From Portulaca oleracea (Eukaryota > Streptophyta > Magnoliopsida > Caryophyllales > Portulacaceae), in assembly GCA_029582165.1 (NCBI GenBank), contig CM055871.1, positions 8,253,501 through 8,317,500 of the forward strand: a DNA stretch of 64,000 nucleotides, read 5' to 3'. Positions 19,001-32,518 of the stretch are shown in pieces. The notes under the pieces are model-generated. The model had not been told where the DNA came from. It saw only the letters and a list, made by a program, of their open reading frames with translations, and made no database searches. The first letter of the stretch is position 1, and every line of letters begins with the position of its first letter. A program made the translations under genes and the position numbers.

Positions 19001-22000
19001 CAACGGGTCAGCAATAGTAAATGTAGGTACATAACATAATCTTTGAACACCACATTGAAAAACTTGACTCAGTAAGCATCTAGTGATGAATCATAGCACA
19101 GCTTAAAAGAAAGGTCACTCTGGGATGAACTAGAAAGATTTTGACCTTGAACAGACCACATTTTCACTATGCGACGGTTTGAACACAATGGTCTTGACGT
19201 CAACAAATCTCAGCATTCATCTTCCTTGTACTGTAAAACACCCACCCTCCCCCCTCCATAAGGTAAAAACCTCCCTTCTGTGGCTCTGATATCCCCAGTA
19301 AAAGCAAGAGTCTGCGTATGAATCTAAATCACAGCAGATGGCATGATCTATATTCCAAAAATAATGGCCTCCTATTGTAGGTTAATTTATTTAGAGGGTA
19401 ATCATGGGAAATTAGCCAGAATTTTCAAGCTTGGCAACTTGATCTAGGAGAGGCCGCTAATAACTTCATCAGCAACGACGCCAACAATGGTAGATGGCTT
19501 GACAAGGGTAGTATCAGCATTAAAGGTCTGCTTAAGAAAGACTAGGGTTTAAATAATTTTTTCATAGAAATTTTGGTCAATAGACTGTTTTCCTAATATA
19601 AATGCTGCTCTATTAATTTTCAAATTCCCTTCATACAGTTTATGACACATCATTAGTCGTACATGTGAGTTTTCAATGAAACCCAAGCCAAGGATATCGC
19701 CGCCATTTCTTAGCTCATATGCATGTGGATGTATATGTGCATGTGAATGTCTATAAATAGTCATGACTCATGCCATAAAATCACTGCATGTTTGACATTC
19801 GTGAAGCAAGAACAAAACCACAAATCAGCAAATCAATACATTACACATGAGTTTTCAAATCAAATATAAGCATCGCATTTATTCATGTAAAAGTTCTAAA
19901 CATAGTAATAACACAATCGCATGTTGGAAACCATAAATCAAGAAAGAAAACACAAATCAGCGCAGGCAGCTCACCTGCTTCTCATTCACGAACACACTAA
20001 CAAACTCGCCAATCTTTCCAGCTCTCCGCATTCTTCTCATGGAAGAGGCAAAGCGCTGATCAGAAAAGAGAGAAAATGGCAAATCAAAAACAGTAATAAA
20101 CCCACTTTTTACAACAGAACAAATTACTCCACAATTACTTAACAATTACTTAATCATTATTCATGCATACTTAAACCTGTCTAAATCCTATGCGATACAG
20201 GTGCTGAGCACAACTTTAAGCTTTCCATGGTGTCATTTGTCATAAGGTCAATTCATATCGCTGAAGGTTTTTGTCATTGTCAATGTCCTTTTCCAGTAGA
20301 CCTTACTTTTTTTTATTATCAATAGATTGTCGAGGACAACAAGCCAGAGGGGAGATAGGTGGATATAGCAAGTAGAACCATCTTGTCAGATTTTTATTAT
20401 TTTAATTTTTGCATCAATGCATGAAAATTTTACTATATCCAGCTATTGATGTGGCCAGGATTAGGGATGAGTGTCCCTCTATTGCAGGTGACATATTAGC
20501 CAGTGTAGCATGTTTGAGACTCTCATACCACTAAACTCCAAATACCTGAGGTCTTGTATGTTTTCCAAGAATCAGACCATTAAAGATCACAAGAAATGAA
20601 TTTGGGGAATGCAACTCTTCAGCAGAGAGCAGCTCCAGGTCCTCGACGCCCAGGCGGGAACACTGAAGGAATTTCACAGAAACTGTTATCCACAAAGCTA
20701 TAATATGTAAAGATAGATACACGAGTAGAACTTTTAAATAACAAATAAGGGTCAAAGCATAAGTTTTAAAGTTAAACCAGCCCTCCAGGTGCACATTAGA
20801 AATGTTGCCATTCTCCTTTTTGGAAGTTGCATTAACGCGTGTAATGAATAAAAAACACCATGGAATAGTAATAGATTCGATCAGAAAGAATATATAAAGT
20901 TTTTTTTTTGGCTTATAGAACCTCAACGTCTTTCCAAAAGAGGGCCTTACTCGATTGATTCTTCCTTCTTTTGGTGAACTTCCACTGTAAATATTAGTAT
21001 AGGCAAATCATTGGTTACTGGAATCATCCCCGGATTTATACTTATAGATTTTAGAGAGAGAAAGCTGTGGGAGACCACAGGGTGACTTGAGGTCATCGGG
21101 GGTTTGCCTGAGATCTGATGGATGGTTTCTTGTTCCCATTCTTCAGGGAGCCATTTTCTGGTATTGTCACTTCTATTTGGTTTTCTGTGTGTGGGATTTT
21201 CAAATTTTCCAGTGTCTGTGTGCTTCCTTGGCCTTCGTCCCGCTGGTCTTCTGCAGTAATTTTCTAATTATGAATGTGAGATTTTCTACCTTTTTTCCAA
21301 TGTATGCTAATCTGAGAGTTGAACAAAATTTCTGGAATTTGCCGGGGGTGAATGGGAACCCTTACCTGTCAAAGTGGCTGAATCCAGCACAAAGAAAAAG
21401 TTCTTTCTTTATCTGAATTTACCGGAATTCATATGGCTAGTTCCTGTTTTTCAGAGGGCGAGTGCTTCGAGTGAGAAAATCTGAGTAGGGAGATAGATGT
21501 TTGATGCTTCAATAAAGGAAGCACAGAAAAGGCAGACTCATTGCCCTTTTTCAACTCACTAACAATGGATGCTCGAGGATGATTATTTTCCCTTAGGAGC
21601 CAGCAGCCTCAGGCAGAAGGTTAGTTTGGTGTTATGAAATTACTGAAGAATGTATTGATTGAGGATTAGATTGCACAACCAGTTTCAGGGTACAAATTTA
21701 GGGTGTTGAGGAAATAAGTTCTTGCAATTTCATTTAACTAGGGCTTAATGCTTATGTGTAAAGGCTCCACATATCCAAATCCCAAATCACCCCAACAAGC
21801 CAACAAGCAATCCTCAGCATAACATTGGAGTATTAGTTTGGCGTCATTTTGATCTAAACAATATATTGCAAGGAGGTAAAACATACCAAGGATATCAGAG
21901 GACCTTCCTCTTCATCGGTTGTGACATGAGCCATCAATGCCAAGTTTTTCACCAATCCACATGCTTCACCTTCTGGTGTATCACAAGGGCAGAGCATGCC

Positions 22001-24030
22001 CCACTGCAAACCTCAGAAAACATTCTCATCAAACATTAAAACAAAATTTTTGAAAAATTTACAAAGCAAAAGCATCAGATAAACTGTCCAACTCTTCCAC
22101 TATTCTGGAAGATCCCACACCTGGCTAGGCTGCAAAGCTCTAGGTCCACTAACTTTTCGGGATTTCTCAAACTGTGGTTGAATTTTTGTAAGAAAGCCCA
22201 TGGACTGAATGAAAGACAGTCTTCCAAGCACCTGCCAGATTGCCTTGTTATGTAAATCTTAAAATCTGAGATCAATATGGCAGAACAACATACAAACAGG
22301 AGAGAAATTCAGAACCTGTGTCACGCCTTTTCTATCCACCCTGAAACGGGTAACACTCCAGTTGCCAGTCGAAAGAGCCATCTCTAATCTCTTGCTGATA
22401 TCATCAGTAACTATGGACTGGAAAAAAAAATTAAAAAAATAACCATATCAATGTGAATTGTGCACAAAGATAGAACTGGGCCAGTGACAAAGCCCAAACA
22501 ATGCACAGAGTTGCTAGTGTTGACATCCAATCAATAGTTCAATACATACTTGATTACTTGTCAAAACAACGGAAACAAGGGATTCAAGAGAGGTAAGGGG
22601 ACTGTTTATAAGCAATGGCCATTTTTAAGTTGGACATGCATGACTTCTTTTTGTGTCAGGAAGCAGAAAATCTGAATAACAGGCACTAAGTGGACCACCG
22701 ACGTCAGATACCTAGCTAGCTTGAATCTGATCATGCAAATCTTGATCAATAGATGATTTACAAGCAAAGGGGATTTGGAATCCATGGCTCACTCATTGCT
22801 TCACAGCCATTTTGTTAGGCCTCTATGTGAACATGCGATGAAACTTTTAGAGACGTATGATTCCGAAAAGTTGTCCACAAACCACTCCCTCTCTATTCAC
22901 TAAAATCATTCCTGAAATTCATTTTTTTCTCAACCATCTAATTTTAAGGAAAACAAAACAAATAAATAACCAAACAAACAAAACTGCAAGAGGCTAAGTT
23001 ACACGAAAAATGCAAGCGCTCAGGAGCCAAGTTACAACATTGAAAGCATCACCTTTATAGTGAACTTAACATTGTCGCGATCTTAATCTAACTCTTTACC
23101 CAGCTGCGAGTTAAAACCTAATAAATTCTACTTCATCCTCCAGTAGAAACACAAACAAGGAAAATATATTGGCGTGCTTACCTGGGAGAAATCGAATCTG
23201 CTAGATCTACTTGGTCTAGACAAGATTTTATCCACATGGATTCTTGCAGATGTAATCATCGTCTTGAACAAGTCCTGTAACCAGCATTTTTCTACAATGT
23301 TAAAACATAAACGAACCCCAACCATGGAGCAAAGATGTGAACTATCATACAACACTACCTCAAAAAGCAGAGATAGTAGCTGACCAGACAGCTCAAACCG
23401 TTTGTTCCCAACATAATCCTGCCACACAGCAAAAGAGACTTGTCATTTATTCACATCGAATGACCAAGGTTTGCGATCTGAGAAATGAAAACTGGGTCAG
23501 ATGAATGCCAAGAGACCAAGATGGCAAAGCTTTGAATGCACTCTGTACAAGGGGTGTGTCAATTGGTGCATCGTTATTTATCCGAAAAAAATGCTCACTT
23601 TGTCATCCACAGCATCTTTATTTAGGAAGGCTTCCAACATGCGCCTCAGCATCACCGCAGCATATATACACTTGGGGCGGAAATTATTCTTGCGCATCTG
23701 CCAAAACAAGTAGAAAACAATGCTAATAACTTTCTGTTGTATTTATGAGTAGACAAGAGCATATGCAAAAAGTTAGCACATGAAGGAGAGTAGGAGATGA
23801 ATCTGGGAAACAGAATGAAAACTCACCGGAACATGAGCAATAAATACGTCACGAAGGACAATGAAAGCTCTACTCTCCTGCAAAATGTTTGAAATGGACT
23901 CTGTGAGGAAGTAATGCAGGACAAGTATAATTGAGTAGTTTGAGGGACAGAAACCACCTTGTCAGGTAAAGAACTAGCAAATTGTGGTTTTTTAACCTGA
24001 AACAAGCAACAGCTCATTTAGCCAGAGAGT

Positions 24031-24073
<43 letters not shown>

Positions 24074-27000
24074 CAGTGTTGATGTACAAGGACCCATTAC
24101 AGCTATCAAAGACATCCAAAACATCGGTCTCGAACCTACTAAAGAGTTCAATAAGGTATATAATGTTCATACATGACTCATTTCAGGAGTTTTAGTGCGT
24201 TGATCCACAAGGATGTGATTTCCAAGTTTCAGCAAGCATTAAGAAACTATTACTTGGAGATTGGTTGGCCAATTAACATACAAGCAAACGCTACCTCCTA
24301 GTGTGCTCAAAGAGATCAATCTGAGGAAGATGGGGGGAGAGGGCTGCAAAGCGCAACAAGTGAACTTGCCCTTTACAAAGGAACATAATATTCATGTAGG
24401 ACTTACTTCATGATTAAGAAACCTAAACAAGTTCCAACAAAATATCATTCCCACAGCTACTCTTATTTAAAGAATAAGATATGTTGTTTCCATCATGCTT
24501 AAGAAAATTGACACATTGTAAATTATCAACTCCTCCGGCTGGGTATGCGCAGGGTATCATAAATATATTGTAACCATTGTTCCCTTGAAATATAATCAAA
24601 CTCATGTTGACGTTTAATACATCTTTTGGTTACTTGCCAAAATATAATAAGCAAACTCTTATTGACATTTAAGCATAGGGCATAAGCTACAACCATTTAC
24701 AAGGGGGAAACATATTTGAAAAAAAATGGAAGAGTCCCAATTGTCTGAATCCTGTGAGGGTTCAAAAGCAGCTTCCGGATAAACTTTCTATTTATGGACA
24801 ATAAGAACAAAAGTATTTAAACCCAGCAAAGACTACACACCTTTTTCTCCAAGTACTCAAGAGCCTGTTGCCGGGTGTTCACACCACAGCTTACACATTC
24901 CTACAATTGAAATAAAAAACAAGTAAAAGTACTGCACAATGGACCAACCCAGGAAAAGTGAAACAATTGCCAGCATAAATGCAAGTCAAGGCTGAAATTG
25001 TCATGAAAACATACGAAATTGAGCAAAAAATAACTTCCACTTGAAAGCACAGCTATCATATAATAATTAATAAACATCCATAAAACTACAGCACAATGTC
25101 TTCAGTCATCTTTCAGTGCATTCCCCTTTCCCTTTATCAAGAAAAACTGATGAGCACCCAGATAATCACCCTTATTACATGAAATTGGAGACATTGTCCT
25201 TGCACACCCTCGAATGAGACTCCTTACTCCTGCCCCTTCTTGACAGAGAATCCCACAAGCTCTTTCCTAATAGTGCCATAGCGGTGCCTTTTGTGCCTTT
25301 ATTTCAACTCCTAATGAAGCTGCAGAGACACCGAAAGACACACATAACTTACAACATCACCCCTTCAGGTGATCGGAATGCTCATACCTACCAACAACGA
25401 CATGAGCATAAGAAAACGTTCTAGAAACATACGACCTTGCATCAGAAGCTACTCTATTCCACTGTGCAGGGCCCTTCTTGTTACTCCATATCATTAGATC
25501 TTTCAACAGCGTGGACACCCCCACGCCGACCCTCTGCATTAGGGCCCTCTAGGAAGATGATGGCCTTAGACCTAACAAAGTTACCAAACTTAGAGAAGAC
25601 GATAAATCTTACTTTGTTATTCTTTCTCAACTTCTGTCACAAGCACCTCTTTCCCACCTTAAAGGTCCTCACCTAAATTGGATCACCCTTTCAAAAAGAA
25701 ACACACCAACTCCCTAGCTAGCCACCTTAAGTCCCCGACACCCAATCTGATGAAAGAGCTTTTCTCCGTGCTCACCTAGGAGACCTTAAAAGGAAAAGCC
25801 CCACCCTCTCCCCCACTAAACTCAAACGGCTTTCTATCCGCTCCGTAATAAGGACCCATAGAAAATGGCAGAGCTGCCACCACAAAAAAAGAGAGCCCAT
25901 GAGCACCAACCAAAGACTAAGGTGAGTGACCTAACCCCATAAGAACAAGTAACACAAGCCAAGTGAAAATAGGCCACAACTAAGGAGGAAAAATAGAAAA
26001 TAATCTTCCAGATCACCAAAAATGTCGTAGGGGTTAGGAAGTCTGTCTAGAACCACTGGAGACTGAGAAGAACGACAAACCAACTTGACCAAAAAGGAGG
26101 AGCAAAAATCCCTTCACATGCCCCCACTCTTGTAAAATAAGCAGAAAGTTTTTATTTAAAAAAAAAAAGACGAGAAACAAATCCCTCTAATATATAGTAG
26201 TATATCTTTACTTAGCAAGAAAATTTAAATGGAGAGGGAGGATTCGAATAGAATGCTAATAGGCTATGCTTTCTATAGACTAAAAACTTGTTTAAAGTTG
26301 AGAACTGTAACATATTTCATAAAATCATAAAACAAAGTACCTCAATGGAAGGCAAGAGCAAAGAACCATAACGAGGATCTCTCCCAACCATTTGCACAAC
26401 TTCTTGGTCACTCTCCATTCCCATTGCCTTCATTACCACCATTATAGGAACCTAACCAAAAAAAGATATATGAATACAAACATATTAATGAAATGTAGTA
26501 TCAAAGGAGGGTGAGGATGATTAAATGTCGAGAGATACCTTTGTCTGAAATTGATTGAGCTGCAAATATATCTTCTGCTTTTCCATGACAATAATACTTT
26601 TACTCCTAAGTGTTGCAGTGCTACTCGTAACAGATGCGATCAAACTGAGACACAGACAATCAAACTGGTAAAGGCACTCATTGGGGCAATCTTCAAGGAT
26701 GAAAAGAATACCAGAAGAATAGGCCAATCAGGAGTCTATTCCAAATACAAAAGTACAGACTAATGGGCCAAGTCCTCTTAAACCAAGTTTACATACTTAG
26801 TTGCTGTCAACTGTCATCGTCACAGAAAAGAAAAAAAAGATTAGAATAGTGATATTGGTTGCCTCAACGACAACCAGACAGCTATGAAGAAGACCACTTT
26901 TACGAACTGGAAGGAAGTACTGTAAAATATATATCCATTTTGCTTTCTTAGGAGTTAGAATCTGGGATTATCTGAAAACTAAGAACAAATTGTCAAATGC

Positions 27001-30000
27001 CTTGGCAGATGTGGAGTACTGCACTACTACAGAGTTGAGCCATGCACGCCAGTGGCCCGAGAAAAGTAAAAAAATTCAATGCTTAATAAAGAAAGAACGC
27101 GGCAAAAAAGCAGGGCAAACCCAATAAATCCAGGAACTCAGTAGGAACAATCAAAACAAAAGGATGCGAGAACATGACTGGGATAGAGCAGTGTTCAACC
27201 ACTCCCTGTAGAAAGCCGTCAGGAAGAGAGAAATAAGGAACATGAACTATTATTTGCTAGACTTGTACCATTGTTTAAAAATAAAAACATGAAAATAAAA
27301 TGTTCGCATTATATTCAACAGCATAAGGCCACCTGAATATGGCATCCAAAAAAAGGTGTTTTCTACATAGGGGCCCATAACGTTTTGAATTAGTCACTGG
27401 AATTCAGACAAAGGGAACAAAGAATTGTCAATGAAGAAACTGCTTTCTGATTGAACCAAACCAGCACAATGATGTTAATGTTCTCATGTATAACCTAACA
27501 TCAAGTTAAGATAAGGAAAGTTACGTGAAATAAATAAATGAATGAATGAATGAATGGCTAGGACAAAGAGAAGCAGAAGAAATCACTCACTTCCCCTTTC
27601 TATCAACATCAACTATTATCCTGTTATTTGACAGCTGTTCATGCATCAAAATCACCTGGATGATATAAATAGGAACCCAATCATAAGCGCATAATCCAAG
27701 GATTTAAAAACTTACATTCACAAGTGCATACAAATTGGTAACAAACTAACAAATAACTAGCACAAATTAATTTTCCACCCGCACCACTAAGGTGATTAGA
27801 GTTTCGTATACCTGTTATAAACTTCTAGTGTCTAAAGGGTAACTGAATATGTTAAAATATTTCCCAACTCTATCATAAATTAGTTACATGCAAATCAGAC
27901 TGCAAACAGTATAGATTAAATATCACTAACAACAACAGTATTTTTATCGCAGGAGATTTCAAAATTAAACAACAAAACAACAAGAAAATATGCAGCACTA
28001 GCTAATCACTCACCTAATACATCAATGGGTTAAAGTACAGATCAATTTGGTTTTCAACAGATATTTTACACCAACAACTGCATCAAATCCCCTTATTTAC
28101 ATCAATTTCCTATTCTTATTAAAAAGCTTTTTTTAAAAAAAAAAACACTCAATTTCCTGTTCTAAAGGAAAAGTGCAGTATACACAGGCCTGTCAAATTC
28201 ATGGGTGAAAGGTAGTTGGGTAAAACTTAAGTTTTGGTAAATTTTGGTAATTTTGTCAAATTTACCTTAATATGCCAAAATTAAAACTTTTGAGTTTTTC
28301 TTGGTTTTTGGTAAGCTTTGGTAAATTATGGTAGATTTAGGTAAAAAAAATTACCCCACACATTTTACGCATGTTTTTGACAGGCTAATGTTTACTCATA
28401 GCTCACACATACAGCTCCTACAGCTCCACTCATCAACCGCACAATGAGACCATCATTTTAAGGCAGACCTGTACATTGATATACTATTTAAGAGAAATGA
28501 GAAGCTTGACCCCGATTCTTGCGAAAGCATAACTTTAACCATCAGGTTCTTCAGGCTAAAGAATTATCATTCAATATCATGTAAATATCTTCACTCATTC
28601 AGTTGATAGCAATCAACTTGAATTGTTCGGTTGGGAGCCACTCACAAAGCAATCCACGTAGTGCTAAATAAAAGAAAAACATGCATACCTTCTCATTTCC
28701 TTTCACAATAAAATAGCCACCAGGATCAAGTGGGCATTCACCTGAAGAGAACATAAATGGGTAAGATAGGAATAATAAAAGAAAAGAATTGTGGAGGCAA
28801 AGGGCCAACCAAACAACATTGTACAACATGAAATCATGCTTCAGAAACAAACCAAGTTTTGTTAGCTCAGTCTCATCCTTCCCATATAGAACACAGCGTG
28901 AACTTCTCAGCATAATAGGCATTCTTCCAATAATTACGTCTTTCTGCCAACATACATTAAAAATTTTCAGCAATATAATGATACTCATTATTCATAAATG
29001 CACATGTAATTTTGTTTTTTCAAATGCATACCTTCTCACGAATTTCCTTTTCACCACGACTTCCCGTGACATACTCAACATGGACTTCTATAGGTGCTGC
29101 ATACCTGATACATTGATCGCAAAAAATGGAAGAACTAATGTTTAGATATTGACTTTGATAAGGTCTCTTCCATGCTTTCTTTTCTATGCAATAGCATTCT
29201 GGCACTCAAGATTTCAGACAAGATAATCAGTGTCCATTCACTTTCTGGTATAACACCATCTGGCCAACATTACAGGAATTATATGAAAGATGAACCACTA
29301 TATGGTAAAATTTGGTAAATGGTAACCTACCCTTCTTGACATTGAGAACTTTTATCCAGTGAAAAAAGCATGTTAACATCAAACATTTATCAGTGTGTAT
29401 ACCAAAGTTCATTAGGTAATATGCAAGTGGTCATCCACTTGTCTATTCTTGGGATAATGAAGCACGAAGGGTACAGTTACATTTCATGAAATAAAATCAT
29501 CCTCATCTGCAACTCTCACATGATTGTGGAGAAGTAGAACACAGAATAATTAACAAAAATTTAGTAAAACTCTTTGTTGTGCTTATACAAAGAGGTAAAC
29601 TAAATGGAGAAACAAAATATAAATACAGAAGCTAATAACAAGGCACTAGCAAAGAGGGTTAAAAGTAAGTGTTTCCGAAACAAGAATAATTATAAAAAAA
29701 AAAATACTGCACATACTACTTAAGAAGGGATATATGCTTATTTTCTTCCTAATTATTTTCTTTAGTGTTGCAGTGCTACTCATTAACAGATGCAATCAAC
29801 TGAGACACAGACATCTGAACTGATAAAGGCACTCATTGAGTCATTGTGGCAATCTCCAAGGATGAAAAGAATGAACAATACACCAATCAAGAGTGTATTC
29901 CAAATACAGTAAGTCTTTGCCAAACGATAATAATTATTGAAAAGATATCAATATTGCTCATATTGCATAAGAAGTGATATATGCTTATTTCCTTCTTAAT

Positions 30001-32518
30001 TTCTACATATATAATCCTAAAGGCTTATTGGGCTGGACCAAACACACCGAACCACAAAAATTGAGAAGAAATGGACAAAGATTCTCTTCTTCCCAAACTC
30101 TGAAAGCCCACCCAAATGACACCCAACAAATAAAGACAACAATTATTACGACAGCATCCACATAAGAAACAATGGTGACCAACACAATCAACATATTACA
30201 ATAACAAGTTGCTGGGGATACGCACGTCATGTCCGATAGCCGGCAGGTATGAGGATTAAGCTTCTCAGCAACACCATCCAACACAATGGATGGTTCACCT
30301 ATTTTCACATCTTTAAACCTGCCAAATAGAAACAAATAACAGGCCTATGAATCACGCACAGGTTATGCATAAAACAAAACATCACCAAAGCAGATAGGGG
30401 AACCGGAATTTAAAGAAGTACCTGAGATAGATTTCAGGATCAACGGAGGATCGAATTTCATTGTTAACTCGCACAATCTTCTTTATCCCAACATTTATAA
30501 AGTAATTGTAAGAATCTAAGTGCTCCTTCACTAGCCCTCTAACCTGAAAAAGGAGCCAATAGCCCATAAACATGTTTGAAGACTAAACAACAACAACAAT
30601 TACTACTACTACTACTACTCACGGGAAAAAACACGCATGAGCATGGTCTTGGGAATCTACTTCCCCTATGAACTGAAGTTCATGTAGTGGTTGATTCCTT
30701 CGGATACACAGAAAAACCTTTTGAAAAATTACTTTGAGAAAACCAATTTAGACACAAAAAGAAACCACGATGGAAAACCTCTAGCCACAGAAAAATGCAA
30801 TTTATTACAATATGTATATTACATGCACCTGGAGTTTATACTCCAAAATATCTACAAGTGAACAATCAAATTATTGAGATTTGAGAGTGAACAATATGAT
30901 ATCTACAAGTGAATAATCACACTTTTTAGAGCACAAACTCCCATAGCACGTAACAAATTGCAATTTATTAGGTGCTCTTGGAGCTTGTGCTCCAAGAACG
31001 GCGGTTGTTCACCATGAAATAGATTGTTCACTCATGATTGAATTAAGATTGTTCACTATGGAGTATATGCTTCTGGATATATGTAATATCTATTGCACAG
31101 AAAAACCTTTCGAAAAACTACCTTCAAACCCCAGTTTAGATATGAAACTAAACCCAGATATTGCCAGAATAAACAACCACATTAACAAATTCAATCCCCA
31201 AGAATCCACTAATACATTGTGCTAATCAACAATGCAAACGCGCATTAACCTCCCGAATTTGAACTAACCTTTAAGAACTCGGGAATCAATTGGAATTTGT
31301 CCACGGGTGACTTTATGGGGGCTGTGAGGAACTGTTTGTCCACACTGAATCATCATTCATCAACCACAGAAAAACTCAATAAGCAACTAGCGATTGACAT
31401 TAACATCATCAAAACATTTCCCTAAACTAAACATGCAATAAAAGAAATGATTGCAATGAACTGTTTGTCCACACTGAATCATCATTCATCAACCACAGAA
31501 AAGTCAATAAGCAACAACCGATTAACATTAACATCATCAAAACTTTTCACCAATCTTTTCTCCACACTGAATCATCATTCATCAACCACAGAAAAACCCA
31601 ATAAGTAACAACCGATTGACATTAACATTAACACCGTCAAAGCTTTCCCCAAACTACAATACGCATAAAAGAAATGGTTGCAATGAACTGTTTGTCCACA
31701 CTGAATCATCATTCATCAACCACAGAAAACTCAATAAGCAACAACCGATAACATTAACATCATCAAAAAAAATTACCAAACTTCTGTCCACACTGAATCA
31801 CCATGCATCAACCACGGAAAAACTCAATAAGCAACAAGCGATTGACACTAACATCATCAAAACTTTCCCCCGGACTACAACATGCATAAAATGAATGGTT
31901 GCAATGAACTGCTTGTCCACAGAAAACTCAATAAGTAACAAACTATTCACATTAACGTCATCAAAAACTTTCCCCAAACTTTTGTCCACACTGAATCATC
32001 ATTCATCAACCACAGAAAAACTCAATAAGCAACAAGCAATTGACATTAACATTAACATTAACATTAAGATCATCAAAACTTTTCCCCAAACTTTTGTCCA
32101 CGCTGAATCATCATTCATCAACCACATAAAAACTCAATAAGCAACAACCGATTGACATTCACATTAACATTAACATCATCAAAGCTTTTCCCCAAACTAC
32201 AACATGCATAAAAGAAATTGATACAATGAACTGTTTGTCCACACTGAATCATCATTCATCAACCACAAAAAAAGAAAGAAACTCAATAAGCAACGAGCGA
32301 TTGACATTAACATCATCAAAACTTTTCTCCACACTGAATCACCATTCAAAAACCACAGAAAAACTCAACAAACAACAAGCAATTGACATTAACAACAACA
32401 TCATCAAAGCTTTCCTCAAATTACAATATGCATTGAAGAAAGAAAGAAATAGAGAATGAATGATAGTGTACTTGTGCGATTGTTCAGTTGTTTGGAGATT
32501 ATCTCGGTTAAACCCCAT
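10094..32518 (-). CDS. NRPC2: DNA-directed RNA polymerase III subunit 2 (RPC2), complete, 38 exons
   Basis: Second-largest catalytic subunit of nuclear Pol III, which makes tRNA and 5S rRNA. Exons, 5' to 3': 32518-32472, 31344-31269, 30543-30422, 30318-30226, 29104-29032, 28943-28853, 28741-28689, 27655-27591, 26644-26539, 26451-26341, 24900-24841, 23996-23958, 23877-23827, 23697-23599, 23418-23359, 23274-23182, 22417-22316, 22231-22121, 22003-21887, 20662-20546, 20055-19975, 18767-18663, 18584-18504, 18417-18286, 18115-18071, 17339-17262, 16659-16520, 16414-16327, 15857-15736, 14708-14573, 14484-14354, 13677-13552, 13472-13417, 12743-12673, 12233-12149, 11745-11642, 10908-10780, 10144-10094. 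All are GT-AG and phase-consistent: 1148 aa, close to plant RPC2 (about 1160). Family marks are [14 protein letters not shown] (acidic pair about 761-762), [12 protein letters not shown], and the C-terminal zinc site CKAC..CSSC (1091, 1094, 1109, 1112). Start [15 protein letters not shown] leads into [11 protein letters not shown], as expected for the family. Confidence 0.95.
10780..10908 (-). other. NRPC2: NRPC2 exon 37: C-terminal zinc-binding domain
   Basis: Encodes [18 protein letters not shown], then [15 protein letters not shown] and [10 protein letters not shown]. The two CxxC pairs are the zinc ligands of the clamp module conserved in all RPB2-type subunits. The final 16 codons ([16 protein letters not shown]) lie in exon 38. 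Confidence 0.95.
11165..11582. repeat. Probable hAT-like MITE in NRPC2 intron 36
   Basis: Flanked by near-identical 8-mers TATCTAGC (11157-11164) and TATCTAAC (11583-11590). The interior is rich in GACTGAAT/GACCGAAT words and shows no coding capacity. The terminal inverted repeats are weak, so the call rests mainly on the flanking repeat and composition. Confidence 0.45.
13972..14020. repeat. Microsatellite (GT)n and (GA)n in an NRPC2 intron
   Basis: A run of GTGTGT passes into GAGAGA and GAGGGAGA. Ordinary simple sequence, useful only as a marker. Confidence 0.9.
24029..24070. repeat. Microsatellite (GA)n in NRPC2 intron 11
   Basis: An almost uninterrupted GAGAGA run just upstream, in gene orientation, of the 39-nt exon 12. 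Confidence 0.9.
25130..26110 (-). pseudogene. Degraded coding-like remnant in NRPC2 intron 10, possibly retroelement
   Basis: This interval is less A+T-rich than the surrounding introns. On the minus strand it shows broken protein-like stretches such as [32 protein letters not shown] and [14 protein letters not shown], the last recalling the SYA.VV motif of plant retroelement ORF1 proteins. The frame is broken repeatedly. I do not recognise it with confidence and assign no function. Confidence 0.3.
28187..28390. repeat. Probable MITE in an NRPC2 intron
   Basis: Inverted ends GCCTGTCAAA / TTTGACAGGC bound about 200 bp of TTTGGTAA-rich sequence without an open frame. Target duplication unresolved. 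Confidence 0.5.
29764..29910 (-). pseudogene. Partial copy of NRPC2 exon 9 and its upstream intron, inside intron 4
   Basis: About 145 bp matches 26610-26755 closely. It includes the acceptor of exon 9 (CTCAG at about 29798-29802) and the first 35 or so exon bases, which encode [13 protein letters not shown] in the real exon. In this copy a small insertion breaks the frame and the rest of the exon and its donor are missing, so it cannot replace exon 9. It appears to be a local intragenic duplication. Confidence 0.75.
30799..30990. repeat. Palindromic MITE-like repeat in NRPC2 intron 2/3 region
   Basis: Repeats the words ACATGCACCTGGAGTTTATA, CTACAAGTGAACAATCA and their inverted forms. A related element lies at 52836-52990 in the helicase gene, and fragments occur at about 31000-31090 and 8040-8100. 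No coding region. Confidence 0.55.
31331..32445. repeat. Tandem array filling NRPC2 intron 1, with repeated splice acceptors
   Basis: About ten imperfect units of 75-135 bp, starting near 31331, 31457, 31559, 31685, 31784, 31906, 31980, 32092, 32227 and 32324. Long and short units roughly alternate, a higher-order period near 225 bp. Most units read, on the gene strand, GATTCAG|TGTGGACA, which is the acceptor and first bases of exon 2. Units at 31457, 31685 and 32227 carry all of TTCAG|TGTGGACAAACAG followed by TTC. The real exon 2 is the last, most 3' copy. Open frames here, such as 31989-31798, are by-products of the repeat. Confidence 0.9.

Noticed and set aside
21087..21416. 109-codon plus-strand frame in NRPC2 intron 19
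   Set aside because: No recognised domain, biased hydrophobic composition and no splice or promoter context. More likely chance or repeat-derived.
31331..32445. CRISPR-like array or coding ORFs in the NRPC2 intron 1 repeats
   Set aside because: Units are adjacent, variable in length and have no unique spacers. Open frames inside are generated by the repeat itself. The host is a plant nuclear genome.
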